In this document: positions 26,541 through 34,075 of the stretch, piece by piece
How positions within the stretch are numbered: the stretch's first letter is position 1
Layout of the letters: each line of letters starts with the position of its first letter
From: an uncultured Lachnospiraceae bacterium
GTDB taxonomy: Bacteria; Bacillota; Clostridia; Lachnospirales; Lachnospiraceae
Assembly (NCBI GenBank): GCA_947630025.1
Contig: CANRFZ010000023.1
Span: forward strand, 1 to 35,295
Direction of reading: 5' to 3'
Length of the DNA stretch: 35,295 nt
Notes under the pieces: generated by a model
Seen by the model: the letters and a program-made list of their open reading frames with translations, nothing else
What the model was told of the DNA's origin: nothing
Database searches by the model: none
Position numbers and translations under genes: made by a program

Positions 26541-27545
26541 TTATCCGTGCCATGTCTTGGGAATATAGATCTCCTGATACTGCGCTATGGCGAACCGGTC
26601 CGTCATCGAGCCGATATAGTCGCACACGATCCGTTCCAGCGGCTCGTCCACATCCAGCAGCTTATAGAGAAATTCCGGCAGCATTTTCGTGTGGTTCATA
26701 TAGTATTCATACAGGGTGATAATCAGGTTCTCCGCCTTGTTTTCCTCCCCTTTGGCGACGGGATTTTTGTAGACGCTGCGGAACATAAAGTCGCGCATCT
26801 TCTGCATCGCGTCCTGCGCCTCCGGCGACATCCGGATATCGTCCTGCCCCCTGCTGTTGATCACGATATTATGGATAAAAAAGTCAAGCCGCTGCCCGCA
26901 GCTATAGCCGATCACGGAGCTGATCTCCTCCGGCACCTCCGCTTCCGTCAGGATGCCGCCGCGGATCGCGTCGTCCATGTCGTGATGGATGTAGGCGATC
27001 TTGTCTGCCAGCCGGACTACCCTGCCCTCCAGCGTGGCGGGCATTCCCGACGTCTGGTGGTTCAGGATGCCGTCCCGCACCTCCATCGTCAGATTGATGC
27101 CTTGGCCGTCTTTTTCCAGCAGATCCACCGTGCGCACGCTCTGTTCATTGTGGCGGAATCCGTAAGGGCATACCCGGTTCAGCGCCCGCTCCCCGGCATG
27201 GCCGAAAGGCGTGTGCCCCAGATCGTGTCCCAGCGCGATGGCCTCCACCAGATCCTCGTTGAGCTGCAGCGCCTTGGCGATGGTCCGCGCCGTCTGGCTC
27301 ACTTCCAGCGTGTGCGTCAGCCGCGTCCGATAGTGGTCGCCCTCCGGCGTCAGAAACACCTGCGTCTTATCTTTGAGCCGCCGGAACGATTTGCTATGTA
27401 TGATCCTGTCCCTGTCCCGCTGGAACACGGGGCGGATGTCGCACTGCTCCTCCTCCCGGAGCCTTCCCGCGGAGTTCATGCTGAGCATGGCGTAGGGACT
27501 GAGATACTCTTTCTCCCACTGTTCCAAACTTTCCCGTATATTCAT
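26541..27545 (-). CDS. dgt: dGTP triphosphohydrolase-like HD-domain protein
   Basis: A 334-residue HD-domain phosphohydrolase of the dGTPase family, which cleaves dNTPs to nucleoside and triphosphate. The metal-binding residues are His78 in RLTHTLEV, and His107-Asp108 with His111 and His116 in GHDLGHTPFGH. A later Asp lies in RLADKIAYIHHD. The start at 27545 has AAAGG 7 bases upstream; an in-frame GTG seven codons earlier is less well placed. It heads the dgt-dnaG-rpoD-trmK series, a common Clostridia variant of the macromolecular synthesis operon that lacks rpsU. The 109-bp gap before it contains a run of seven Ts and two GGAAACGAT words, but no clear promoter. Confidence 0.93.
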   Translation of the reverse strand: MNIRESLEQWEKEYLSPYAMLSMNSAGRLREEEQCDIRPVFQRDRDRIIHSKSFRRLKDKTQVFLTPEGDHYRTRLTHTLEVSQTARTIAKALQLNEDLVEAIALGHDLGHTPFGHAGERALNRVCPYGFRHNEQSVRTVDLLEKDGQGINLTMEVRDGILNHQTSGMPATLEGRVVRLADKIAYIHHDMDDAIRGGILTEAEVPEEISSVIGYSCGQRLDFFIHNIVINSRGQDDIRMSPEAQDAMQKMRDFMFRSVYKNPVAKGEENKAENLIITLYEYYMNHTKMLPEFLYKLLDVDEPLERIVCDYIGSMTDRFAIAQYQEIYIPKTWHG

Positions 27546-27654
27546 GACGATGCCTTTCTCCTGCACGCACAGTCCTTCTGTTTTTAATATTCTGCGGGCG
27601 GCGCGAAAATCCTTTTTTTACAAAAAAATATCGTTTCCGAAGAAAATCGTTTCC

Positions 27655-28572
27655 TCACCCGAAAATATCGTATAGGAACGCCGCGACCTGATCCATCGCT
27701 TCGTGGGCGTTCTTGAAAGGCGACATCTGAAAGACGTGCCACATCCCCTTGAAAATATCGAGTTTGGCGGCCACGCCCGCCTTGAGCATCCTGCGGTACA
27801 GCGCCGTCGAATCGTCCAGCAGGATCTCGTTGCCGCCCACCTGAATATATGTGGGCGGAAATCCCGCGAAATCGCCGAACAAAGGCGAGATCATAGGATC
27901 GGTCAAATCCTGTCCGCCGGCGTAATTGGCGATCATCTCCTCCAGATAGGACGCATTCAGCACGGGATCGATCTCCGCCTTAGCAGTATAGGAACGCCCC
28001 GAAGAAGTGAGATCCGTCCACGGAGACAGAAGCACCAGCGCGCCCGGCAGGAATCTCTCCTGCTCTTTCAGCGACAACGCCAGCGCCAGCGCCAGATTGC
28101 CGCCCGCCGAATCGCCCGCCACAATGACGTCTCCGGCGCCGTACCCCTGCAGCATCAGATCGTCCCACACGCACAGGGCGTCCTCGACAGCCGCCGGATA
28201 GGGGTGCTCCGGCGCCAGACGATAATCAAAGCTCAGCACATCCATGCCGGCGGCCATGGCCAGCTTGCCCGTCAGCGTTCTGGCATAAAGGCTGCTGCCG
28301 GTGGAATAGCCGCCGCCGTGACAGTAGAGGATGATGTGCTTTTTCGTGTGCGGTCGGTTTACATAATTTACCTCCGCATGGATGCAGTCCTCCCCGCGCT
28401 CCCTGCGGGGAATGTCCAGATCCTTGGTCAGCACATCCCTGCCGCCGCCTAAGAGCGCGCCGATGTGATCCTGCGACTGGCGCTGCTTCCCGATATCCGT
28501 ATTCTCCACAACACCGTGCATCCTTTTGATCAGGTGCATCAGATTCGCATTGTTCTTATCTCTGCCCGCCAT
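27655..28572 (-). CDS. Alpha/beta hydrolase, hormone-sensitive-lipase type
   Basis: A 305-residue esterase/lipase of the HSL (GDXG) family. The oxyanion-hole motif HGGGYSTG is at residues 85-92, nucleophile Ser155 in GDSAGGN, and an acid at Asp253/254 in EILLDDS. His279 is in GMWHVFQ. The family hydrolyses short- or medium-chain esters; the natural substrate is unknown. There is no signal peptide. The ATG at 28572 has AAAGGA 8 bases upstream; an upstream in-frame extension lacks support. It is transcribed divergently from an acyltransferase/condensation-like gene, so the two may act on related ester or lipid molecules. Confidence 0.9.
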   Translation of the reverse strand: MAGRDKNNANLMHLIKRMHGVVENTDIGKQRQSQDHIGALLGGGRDVLTKDLDIPRRERGEDCIHAEVNYVNRPHTKKHIILYCHGGGYSTGSSLYARTLTGKLAMAAGMDVLSFDYRLAPEHPYPAAVEDALCVWDDLMLQGYGAGDVIVAGDSAGGNLALALALSLKEQERFLPGALVLLSPWTDLTSSGRSYTAKAEIDPVLNASYLEEMIANYAGGQDLTDPMISPLFGDFAGFPPTYIQVGGNEILLDDSTALYRRMLKAGVAAKLDIFKGMWHVFQMSPFKNAHEAMDQVAAFLYDIFG

Positions 28573-28708
28573 ACTGTTTCCTTTCTTCCGCCCATACGCG
28601 ATGCCTTGCGCCGTTCCACTTCCGGCCATATATGACGCCCCGCGCCGTCGTGCATTCCGCCGGCACGGGGCCGCCGAAAATTATTTTTCCTTTTATCTGT
28701 CAAATATG

Positions 28709-28737
28709 ATATTATATCTATAATATGAAAAAAACAA
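28709..28737 (-). promoter_or_regulatory. Candidate promoter of the alpha/beta hydrolase gene
   Basis: On the minus strand TTGTTT (28732-28737) is 17 bp from TAATAT (28709-28714). The region is very AT-rich and also carries TATAAT on the plus strand directly before the divergent start codon, so other pairings are possible. Confidence 0.4.
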
Positions 28738-30194
28738 GCCGTCAAAATCCGTCCGATGGGACAAATTATATGGGGCAGGCGGCGTCCGGCTGCGGAACGG
28801 ACGCCGGAGCCGCAGGCCGGCCTGTAGACACGGCCCGGAGCGCATCCGGCAGAACGGCGGGACAGGCGGCCCGGAGCCGCCGGGACGTCTGGTATAAACT
28901 GGATCTGTCCGCCATCGTCTATCCGACGCTGCAGCGGCGGAACTTTTCCTCGGTATACCGCCTGTCCGTAGTGCTGAAAGAGGCCGTTGACCCGGCGCTG
29001 CTGCAGCAGGCGCTGGACATGACGCTGCCCCGCTTCCCCACCTACAAGGTAGCAATCCGCAAGGGCCTGTTCTGGCGCTATCTGGAGCCCAACAACCGGC
29101 CCGGCCCCTACGTGCACAAGGATATCAAAAATCCCTGTATGCCGATGCACTTCAAGAGTAACAATCGTTATTTAATAAGAGTCTACTATTACGGAAACCG
29201 CATCTCGCTGGAGGCCCATCACTGTCTGGGCGACGGCACCGGCGGGATGTGCCTTTTGGTCACGATGACGGCGGTCTATCTGGGACTTCTGGGACATCCC
29301 ATCGCCCCCGGCGGTTTCGTGCTGGATATCGGCGCCGAGCCCGATCCCGGCGAGCTGGAGGACGCCTATATGCGCTATGCCCACGCCAAGGTGCACCCGC
29401 CCCGTCCGGCGGATAAGACCTACCGCGTGCGCGGCACCAAAGAGCCCTTTTATACGCTGAACATCATCGACGGCATCCTGTCGGTGCGCGAGGTGGCGGC
29501 GGCGGCAGGCAGATATCACGCCAGCATCACCGAGTACCTGAGCGCCGTGCTGCTTTACGCCCTGTTACAGAAGCAGGAGCAGGACGCCCGCATCCGCCTG
29601 CGGCCCGTGCGCCTCGCGATGCCGGTGAATCTGCGGCGGTTTTTTCCGTCACGGACGCTGCGCAATTTCATCACGATGGTATATCCCTTCGTCGATCCCA
29701 GACTGGGCGATTACACCTTCGACGAGATCGTTGCGCAGGTCAGAAATTATATGCGTTATTTTATCAATGAAAAATTCCTGCGGGGCGACATCACCACCAA
29801 CGCCGCCACCCAGCGCAACCCGTTCATCCGCGTGGTTCCGCTTTTTATCAAGGATTTCGTGGTGCGCACTTTCTATACGAAAGTGCAGGACAGGAACTCC
29901 TCCGCCGGACTGACCAACATGGGCGCGCTGCACATCCCGGAGGAGATGAAGCCCTATGTCGAACGCTTTGACATCTACATGGGGCAGCCCTTTTCCTCCC
30001 GCACCAACTGTGCGATCATCAGCTTCGACGATACCCTGACGGTGAACTTTGCCAGCAGCATCATGGAGGCGGATGTGGAGCGGTTGTTTTTCCGGAAGCT
30101 GGTGCAGGAAGGAATCCACGTAAAGATCGAGAGCAACCGGGACTGCCGCGATACCAAAGACCGAGGCCACAGGCAGCCTGACCGCGGCGCATAA
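28725..30194 (+). CDS. Condensation/alcohol-acetyltransferase-like acyltransferase
   Basis: A 489-residue protein of the CoA-dependent acyltransferase/condensation superfamily. HHCLGDGTGG at residues 165-174 is the active-site HHxxxDG motif, and AMPVNLRRFFPSRTLRNFI is the usual DFGWG-side structural block. The first 50 residues are low-complexity (Gly/Ala/Arg/Ser) and probably flexible. The conserved part begins at RRDVWYKLD. No ribosome site precedes the ATG and a TATAAT abuts it, so the true start could be further in, but no better candidate is seen. It may transfer acyl groups in lipid or glycolipid synthesis. The next gene encodes a zinc-ribbon membrane protein. Confidence 0.82.
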   Translation: MKKTSRQNPSDGTNYMGQAASGCGTDAGAAGRPVDTARSASGRTAGQAARSRRDVWYKLDLSAIVYPTLQRRNFSSVYRLSVVLKEAVDPALLQQALDMTLPRFPTYKVAIRKGLFWRYLEPNNRPGPYVHKDIKNPCMPMHFKSNNRYLIRVYYYGNRISLEAHHCLGDGTGGMCLLVTMTAVYLGLLGHPIAPGGFVLDIGAEPDPGELEDAYMRYAHAKVHPPRPADKTYRVRGTKEPFYTLNIIDGILSVREVAAAAGRYHASITEYLSAVLLYALLQKQEQDARIRLRPVRLAMPVNLRRFFPSRTLRNFITMVYPFVDPRLGDYTFDEIVAQVRNYMRYFINEKFLRGDITTNAATQRNPFIRVVPLFIKDFVVRTFYTKVQDRNSSAGLTNMGALHIPEEMKPYVERFDIYMGQPFSSRTNCAIISFDDTLTVNFASSIMEADVERLFFRKLVQEGIHVKIESNRDCRDTKDRGHRQPDRGA

Positions 30195-30203
30195 GCAGCC
30201 ATG

Positions 30204-30255
30204 CAGCTATAATGACCGTAGCGCATCGGCAGCTATGATAACCATAGCGCATCGG
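30204..30255. repeat. 26-bp imperfect tandem duplication
   Basis: CAGCTAT...AGCGCATCGG occurs at 30204-30229 and 30230-30255 with three to four differences, in the 92-bp gap between the acyltransferase and the zinc-ribbon gene. A further fragment precedes it. Probably slippage; no function is evident. Confidence 0.8.
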
Positions 30256-30286
30256 CAACCGCCACAACAATAAGAAAGGAAACCAT

Positions 30287-30991
30287 ATGTCATACTGTGT
30301 CAACTGCGGCGTAGAGCTGGACGGTTCCCTGAAGGAATGTCCCCTCTGCAATACGCCCGTGATCAATCCCCGCGAGAGAGACCTGCCGCCCAAACCGTCG
30401 CCCTATCCCACGGACAAAGGCCAAGTGGAAGTCGTCAGGCGCAAAGACTTGGGCATTCTGCTGGCGGTAGTACTGACCGCCACCGGCGGCACGTGCCTGC
30501 TCTTAAATCTGCTCGTATTTTCCGGCTCGCTCTGGTCGCTTCTGGTGATCGGCGGTTGTCTGTGCCTGTTCGTCTTCAGCATACCGGTCGTTTTCTACAG
30601 TAAAATGCCGGTCTCTCTGACGCTGCTGCTGGACGGCATCTCCGTGGCGGTCTATCTGTTTATGATAACATATGTTACGAAATCTGATGTCTGGTTCTGG
30701 CAGCTCGGCCTGCCCACTGCCGCGCTGGTCACGGGGCTGGCCGAACTCCTGTGCCTGTTGTCCCGGTATGTCCGGTTTACGATACTCTCCGGCGCACTGT
30801 CGCTCTTTGTCGACATCCCCGTATTCTGCGCCGCGCTGGAACTGCTGATCCGTCATATGATGGCACTGCCCCTCCGCCTCACATGGTCGGCGGTAGTGCT
30901 GACCGTATGTGTGATTATCGATGTGGCGCTGATTACGATTCTGGCCAAAAAACGCCTGCGCAACGAAGTGCGCAGACGTCTGCATTTCTGA
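30287..30991 (+). CDS. Zinc-ribbon membrane protein (DUF6320-like)
   Basis: A 234-residue protein. The N-terminus is a compact zinc ribbon with Cys4, Cys7, Cys18 and Cys21 (YCVNCG, ECPLC), followed by a Pro-rich spacer and five to six hydrophobic helices that start near residue 55. The tail is basic (AKKRLRNEVRRRLHF). It resembles DUF6320 proteins, which in my recollection often sit next to the condensation-like acyltransferase seen here; the function is not known. AAAGGA lies 5-6 bases before the ATG. The 96 bp after it, up to the convergent DUF4125 gene, contain no recognisable terminator. Confidence 0.8.
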   Translation: MSYCVNCGVELDGSLKECPLCNTPVINPRERDLPPKPSPYPTDKGQVEVVRRKDLGILLAVVLTATGGTCLLLNLLVFSGSLWSLLVIGGCLCLFVFSIPVVFYSKMPVSLTLLLDGISVAVYLFMITYVTKSDVWFWQLGLPTAALVTGLAELLCLLSRYVRFTILSGALSLFVDIPVFCAALELLIRHMMALPLRLTWSAVVLTVCVIIDVALITILAKKRLRNEVRRRLHF

Positions 30992-31087
30992 TTCCGCCAT
31001 ATGCCGCCCGGACTACAAGATTATCTGAAAATCTCCGTATGCCGCTTGGCCCGCAGGCATTCTGAAAGATTTCCACGTGCCGCCCCA

Positions 31088-31729
31088 TTACAGGTAGTCT
31101 GGGAGCCTGCCGTGCTTTTCCTCGGCCTCCTCCAGCGAACTGTAGCCATAAAATAACGTCTCGTTGGCAATCGTCTGTTTCAGCAGATTCTCGCCTTTTT
31201 GGTACGCCTCCTCCGTCTCCCGCAGGAGCAGTTCCAGCGTCCTCATAGAATAAGTGAGCAGCTCGCCCCGCAGATAACTCTCCATCGAGGAGCCCGCCTC
31301 CTCGCCGTCCTGTGCGGTGGTGGCCACCCTGCCGCGGCTCCGCAGATTAGGATAGTCCCGCATCATCTGCGCATCCCACTCCAGATGGATCTTTACGATC
31401 TTTTCCACCGTCGAAACCTTTTCGGACACGTCGGGAAGATACTGCCTGATCTCCTCGTACTCGTCCGGGTAGGTGCTTTCCATCATTCTGGCATATTTTT
31501 CAAAAATAAGATTGCGCCCCTCCGCCGCTGCCTGCCGGCAGTCCTCGTAATAGCTGCGGAGCACCTCATCGGAATAAACCATCCACTGACTCATGCGCAT
31601 TCTGAAAAAAGTGTTCGGATTGTCCTGACAGGACGCCCGCCCGCCGGTATTCTGCACATTCTGGAACAATTCCCACTCAAACTGCGCAATATCAAAAATC
31701 AACTGTTCTCTGGCACTGATCTTGGCCAT
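31088..31729 (-). CDS. DUF4125 family protein
   Basis: A 213-residue soluble, helix-rich protein. The conserved blocks of DUF4125 are present: EWELFQNVQNTGGRASCQDN near residue 18, FFRMRMSQWMVYSDEVLRSY, EGRNLIFEKYARMMESTYP and EYEEIRQYLP. No catalytic motif or membrane segment is visible and the function of the family is unknown. It starts 9 bp after the GerMN lipoprotein stop codon, so the two genes form an operon. The start follows an AGGAGGCAG-type site. Confidence 0.88.
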   Translation of the reverse strand: MAKISAREQLIFDIAQFEWELFQNVQNTGGRASCQDNPNTFFRMRMSQWMVYSDEVLRSYYEDCRQAAAEGRNLIFEKYARMMESTYPDEYEEIRQYLPDVSEKVSTVEKIVKIHLEWDAQMMRDYPNLRSRGRVATTAQDGEEAGSSMESYLRGELLTYSMRTLELLLRETEEAYQKGENLLKQTIANETLFYGYSSLEEAEEKHGRLPDYL

Positions 31730-31738
31730 ATCTGCCTC

Positions 31739-32479
31739 CTACTGTTCTGCCTGCTCTGCCTGCTCCGACAATAAATCCTGCGGTGTGCACCAGAGAAGCG
31801 CATCGCCGTACTCCGCCCGGTCGGTAGCCAGCGCCTCGCCTTCCACGGTGATCCGGATCGCGTCGGCGCCGTAATTGTCCAGAAACGTGTCCGCCAGCGC
31901 GCTGACGATGATCGCCTCCGCCTCATCGGACATGGTTTCCAGATATTCCGAAAAGGCGTTGGACAGATCCAGATGCAGCACCTCTCCGTCCTCCTCCGTG
32001 GTCTGTTCAAACGAGAGCACCTTCGTGTCCAGCGACACGATATTGTGCTGCGCCAGACTTTCCAGCAGCGTCTCCGCCGTCAGCTCCTCCACTGCCGCCG
32101 TCTCCCGGCTCAAATCCTGAGAACCCGCATCGGCATAGTAAATCACCGCATCCACCGCAGAGCCGCCATCCTCCGTGTCCTCCGCAGGCTGCGCCGTATC
32201 CTCCGCCGCATCCGCATCTGCCGCCAAGCCGCTCTCCTCCGTGTCCTCTGCGGGCTGCGCCGTATCCGCTGCGGAACCGTTTTCCCCCGCGGGCTGCGTC
32301 GTATCTTCCTCCTCGTCCTGCAACAGATACTGTAGGGAATCCACCAGCAGATCCTCGGAAGAAACCTCCGGCACCGCCATCTCGCCGGAATCTGTATCTC
32401 TGCCTGCACCAAGCCCGCAGGCCGTCACCGTCAGCGCCGCAAGGAATAGTGCAAAAACAACTTTTTCCCTGTTTTTCAT
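31739..32479 (-). CDS. GerMN-domain lipoprotein with repetitive acidic linker
   Basis: A 246-residue exported lipoprotein. The signal (MKNREKVVFALFLAALTVTAC) gives Cys21 as the lipidated residue. Residues 60-115 are a low-complexity acidic linker with a duplicated AEDTEESG/AEDTEDGG and three AQPA units. The C-terminal 130 residues read as a GerMN (sporulation and germination) domain: VLSFEQTTEEDGEVLHLDLS, FSEYLETMSDEAEAIIVSAL and FLDNYGADAIRITVEGE. It ends in a short EQA repeat. GAGGA precedes the ATG by 5-6 bases. An upstream ATG lies inside the structured leader element and is rejected. The 5' leader is the second copy of that element. Confidence 0.8.
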   Translation of the reverse strand: MKNREKVVFALFLAALTVTACGLGAGRDTDSGEMAVPEVSSEDLLVDSLQYLLQDEEEDTTQPAGENGSAADTAQPAEDTEESGLAADADAAEDTAQPAEDTEDGGSAVDAVIYYADAGSQDLSRETAAVEELTAETLLESLAQHNIVSLDTKVLSFEQTTEEDGEVLHLDLSNAFSEYLETMSDEAEAIIVSALADTFLDNYGADAIRITVEGEALATDRAEYGDALLWCTPQDLLSEQAEQAEQ

Positions 32480-32488
32480 AATAATCCT

Positions 32489-32621
32489 CATTCCGGAGCG
32501 TTCTCGCGACACGGCAAAAAGTAAATTCCTGCGGAATTAACTTTGCCATCAGGGGAATTTGTGACGCTCCGCACAAATTCTCGAACGAACAAAGTTCGTT
32601 CTGGGAAACAATCAGCACATC
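32489..32621 (-). promoter_or_regulatory. Structured leader element, copy 2 (before the GerMN lipoprotein)
   Basis: Minus-strand order: a conserved GATGTGCTGATT word; an 8-bp hairpin GAACGAAC/GTTCGTTC (32583-32601); a 9-bp hairpin GAATTTGTG/CACAAATTC (32555-32580) with loop CGGAGCGT. Then come CCCTGATGGCA, an 11-of-12-bp hairpin (32518-32544), and ACGCTCCG (32494-32501), which complements the loop. It ends 15 bp before the start codon. The 33669-33796 element has the same design. Likely a cis-acting RNA or an interspersed repeat. Confidence 0.65.
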
Positions 32622-32635
32622 CGTGTGATATGCGC

Positions 32636-32664
32636 AAAAGACACCGCTCATCGCAGTGTCTTTT
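32636..32664 (-). terminator. Terminator after tRNA-Leu
   Basis: AAAAGACACTGC pairs with GCGGTGTCTTTT (12 positions, one G-U) around GATGA, 16 bp after the tRNA 3' end. The T-run is short, so some read-through into the following lipoprotein gene is possible. Confidence 0.75.
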
Positions 32665-32679
32665 CCATTTGCCATGTAG

Positions 32680-32763
32680 TGCAGGAAAAGGGACTTGAAC
32701 CCTCATGATATTGCTATCACACGGACCTGAACCGTGCGCGTCTGCCAATTCCGCCATTCCTGC
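32680..32763 (-). tRNA. tRNA-Leu (CAG anticodon)
   Basis: An 84-nt class II tRNA. The acceptor stem GCAGGAA/TTCCTGC and discriminator A are intact, the D-arm contains GGCGGAATTGGCAGACGC, the anticodon loop is TTCAGGT (CAG), a long variable arm follows, and the T-loop reads GGTTCAAGTCC. The 3' CCA is not encoded. Confidence 0.97.
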
Positions 32764-32774
32764 GAACAAATGAT

Positions 32775-32803
32775 ATTCTATCTTCTTTTCGGGCCTGTGT
32801 CAA
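32775..32803 (-). promoter_or_regulatory. Sigma-A promoter of tRNA-Leu
   Basis: On the minus strand TTGACA (32798-32803) is 17 bp from TAGAAT (32775-32780), 11 bp before the tRNA 5' end. It lies just after the hemerythrin stop codon. Confidence 0.9.
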
Positions 32804-32832
32804 GACCATTTTCTAAATTTATGCCAAATTTG

Positions 32833-33660
32833 TCAATTCCCGGCCTGACGCTTTCCGAGGTTTCTGTCCATCTGCAGGATATGGGTGTCCAGCCACTCAA
32901 ACAGGAACTGTACGAACTCCTCCAGTTCATCCTCGTCTGCCAGACTCTCGGAATTTAAGTGCATCAGCTCCAGTCTGGTGGAAAACACATCATGGGCAAG
33001 GCGGTGCACCTCCAGCCCTTCGTGCCCGATGCTCTCCATATACTGCTCCTCGTCCCGGAAATGCCCCTGCATATATTTATGCAAATTCTCCAGCGCGTCA
33101 ACGACTTTTGTATGTTTATCGGCAGAACGGTCATTGGCAATCAGGTCATGAATATCGTGCAGGATGCGGAACAACTCACGGTGTTCGTCGTCGATCAGCT
33201 CGATGCCCGTGAGATATTGTTCGGAGAAATCGTACTCCTCCTTTTCCTTCCACTCCTCCATGCTCACCAGCTTGCCGATCAGCAGGTCGGAGCCGATAAT
33301 ATGCTGATAGAGCCATTTGACCAGATAAGAAAGAAGATCCTCGATCATCTCCCGCTTATTGCTGCCCGTCGACAGGATATCCGCCTCGTTGACCTTGCAG
33401 CAGAACAGTGCGTGCTGCTGCCTCTGCATATCGAGCTCGGGATGCCCGATGGACTCCATGTACGCCTCCTCATGCCTGAAATGCTCCTGCGCATACTCTT
33501 TCAGACGCTCAATCAGGACGCAGATCTCATCATACCTATCCTCCATGTCCCCTTCATCCAGCAGCGCCTGTACCTCGCCCACCAGCCGGAACAATTCTCT
33601 GTGCTCGTCATCGATCTCGTCCACGCCGATCAGACAGTCGTCCGTAAATACATATTCCAT
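32833..33660 (-). CDS. Tandem bacteriohemerythrin (two hemerythrin domains)
   Basis: A 275-residue protein made of two hemerythrin four-helix bundles that bind a di-iron centre and O2, used in oxygen sensing or protection. Domain 2 has the full ligand set: His160, His200, Glu204, His219, His223, His260 and Asp265. Domain 1 has His20, His60, Glu64, His83, His120 and Asp125, but Gln79 stands where the HxxxH histidine is expected. The start at 33660 (MEYVFTDD) has GGAG 6 bases before; longer frames run into the leader element. It is monocistronic, with its own promoter and a highly structured 5' leader. An anaerobe would use it against oxygen exposure. Confidence 0.92.
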   Translation of the reverse strand: MEYVFTDDCLIGVDEIDDEHRELFRLVGEVQALLDEGDMEDRYDEICVLIERLKEYAQEHFRHEEAYMESIGHPELDMQRQQHALFCCKVNEADILSTGSNKREMIEDLLSYLVKWLYQHIIGSDLLIGKLVSMEEWKEKEEYDFSEQYLTGIELIDDEHRELFRILHDIHDLIANDRSADKHTKVVDALENLHKYMQGHFRDEEQYMESIGHEGLEVHRLAHDVFSTRLELMHLNSESLADEDELEEFVQFLFEWLDTHILQMDRNLGKRQAGN

Positions 33661-33668
33661 TCTAATCT

Positions 33669-33796
33669 CCATTCCGGAGCGTTTACGCGACGGGGTGACG
33701 CGAATCTCAAATTCGCGTCTGCCATCAGGGGAATTTGTGACGCTCCGGCACAAATTCCCGTGGAAAAAATCAGCACATCAGTGTGATTTTTTCCAC
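33669..33796 (-). promoter_or_regulatory. Structured leader element, copy 1 (before bacteriohemerythrin)
   Basis: Minus-strand order: a perfect 13-bp hairpin GTGGAAAAAATCA/TGATTTTTTCCAC (33760-33796) and a perfect 11-bp hairpin GGGAATTTGTG/CACAAATTCCC (33729-33759) with loop CCGGAGCGT. Then come CCTGATGGCA, a 9-bp hairpin GACGCGAAT/ATTCGCGTC (33697-33719), and ACGCTCCGG (33674-33682), perfectly complementary to the loop. That last strand lies about 5 bp before the ribosome site, so a loop-to-leader pseudoknot could control translation. Confidence 0.7.
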
Positions 33797-33824
33797 TATG
33801 TTCCCCCTATTTTGTTATATTGCT

Positions 33825-33853
33825 ATCATAGCACAAAAAATGCGCGGTGTATA
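33825..33853 (-). promoter_or_regulatory. Promoter of the bacteriohemerythrin gene
   Basis: On the minus strand TATACA (33848-33853) is 17 bp from TATGAT (33825-33830), the latter preceded by TGC (extended -10 type). Transcription would start near 33818, before the structured leader. Confidence 0.65.
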
Positions 33854-33947
33854 CCGTTTTGGGAGGAAAAATGCGCGCTTGGGAGGGAGCTTCCCGGCCG
33901 CGCCATGAGAAAAAACAAATAGTAAACGTAGTTATCGAGCAAAAGTA

Positions 33948-33976
33948 TTGACGAAAATGGCAATCAGTGTTACGAT
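33948..33976 (+). promoter_or_regulatory. Promoter of the small plus-strand RNA
   Basis: TTGACG (33948-33953) is 17 bp from TACGAT (33971-33976). Transcription would start near 33983, a few bases before the hairpin-forming GGGTGTTACC element. Confidence 0.75.
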
Positions 33977-33982
33977 AAATTA

Positions 33983-34075
33983 TGCAAAGGGTGTTACCGT
34001 AAAGCAACGGTTCGCCTCAGTTGTAGTTATTCAAAAAAGCAACCACTAACCTTGGGCGGTGCGGTTGCTTTTTTG
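33983..34075 (+). ncRNA. Predicted small RNA convergent with the toxin-like gene (antitoxin candidate)
   Basis: A roughly 90-nt transcription unit with promoter and terminator but no credible ORF (only a six-codon frame with no ribosome site). Its 5' end folds into GGTG..ACCGT/ACGGT..CGCC around AAAGCA. Its last 42 nt are the complement of the 3' end of the toxin-like mRNA, including the shared terminator hairpin and the last codons. This tail-to-tail overlap resembles RatA/txpA and SR4/bsrG. The start is inferred from the promoter. Confidence 0.6.
34033..34074. terminator. Bidirectional terminator shared by the small RNA and toxin-like mRNA
   Basis: AAAAAAGCAACC (34033-34044) and GGTTGCTTTTTT (34063-34074) form a perfect 12-bp stem with an 18-nt loop. 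Each strand ends in six Ts, so it can stop transcription both ways. The toxin-like reading frame ends inside it. Confidence 0.93.

Noticed and set aside
25719..27587. A 622-residue plus-strand frame opposite dnaG and dgt
   Set aside because: It spans two well-identified genes on the other strand and shows no domain.
27595..27650. Terminator after the alpha/beta hydrolase gene
   Set aside because: A run of seven Ts is present, but the preceding stem around TTCG is only about four base pairs, too weak to call.
32488..32769. Frame reading through tRNA-Leu and the leader element (also giving SVTNSPDG)
   Set aside because: It overlaps a perfect tRNA gene and its terminator.
33661..33753. N-terminal extension of the hemerythrin frame (containing SVTNSPDG)
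   Set aside because: The extension is translated from the structured leader element. The same peptide word also appears from the other copy in an unrelated frame, so it reflects the repeat rather than a protein domain.
33760..33796. 13-bp hairpin read as a terminator before hemerythrin
   Set aside because: The T-run is within the stem rather than after it, and the hairpin is between the promoter and the gene. It is better treated as part of the leader structure.
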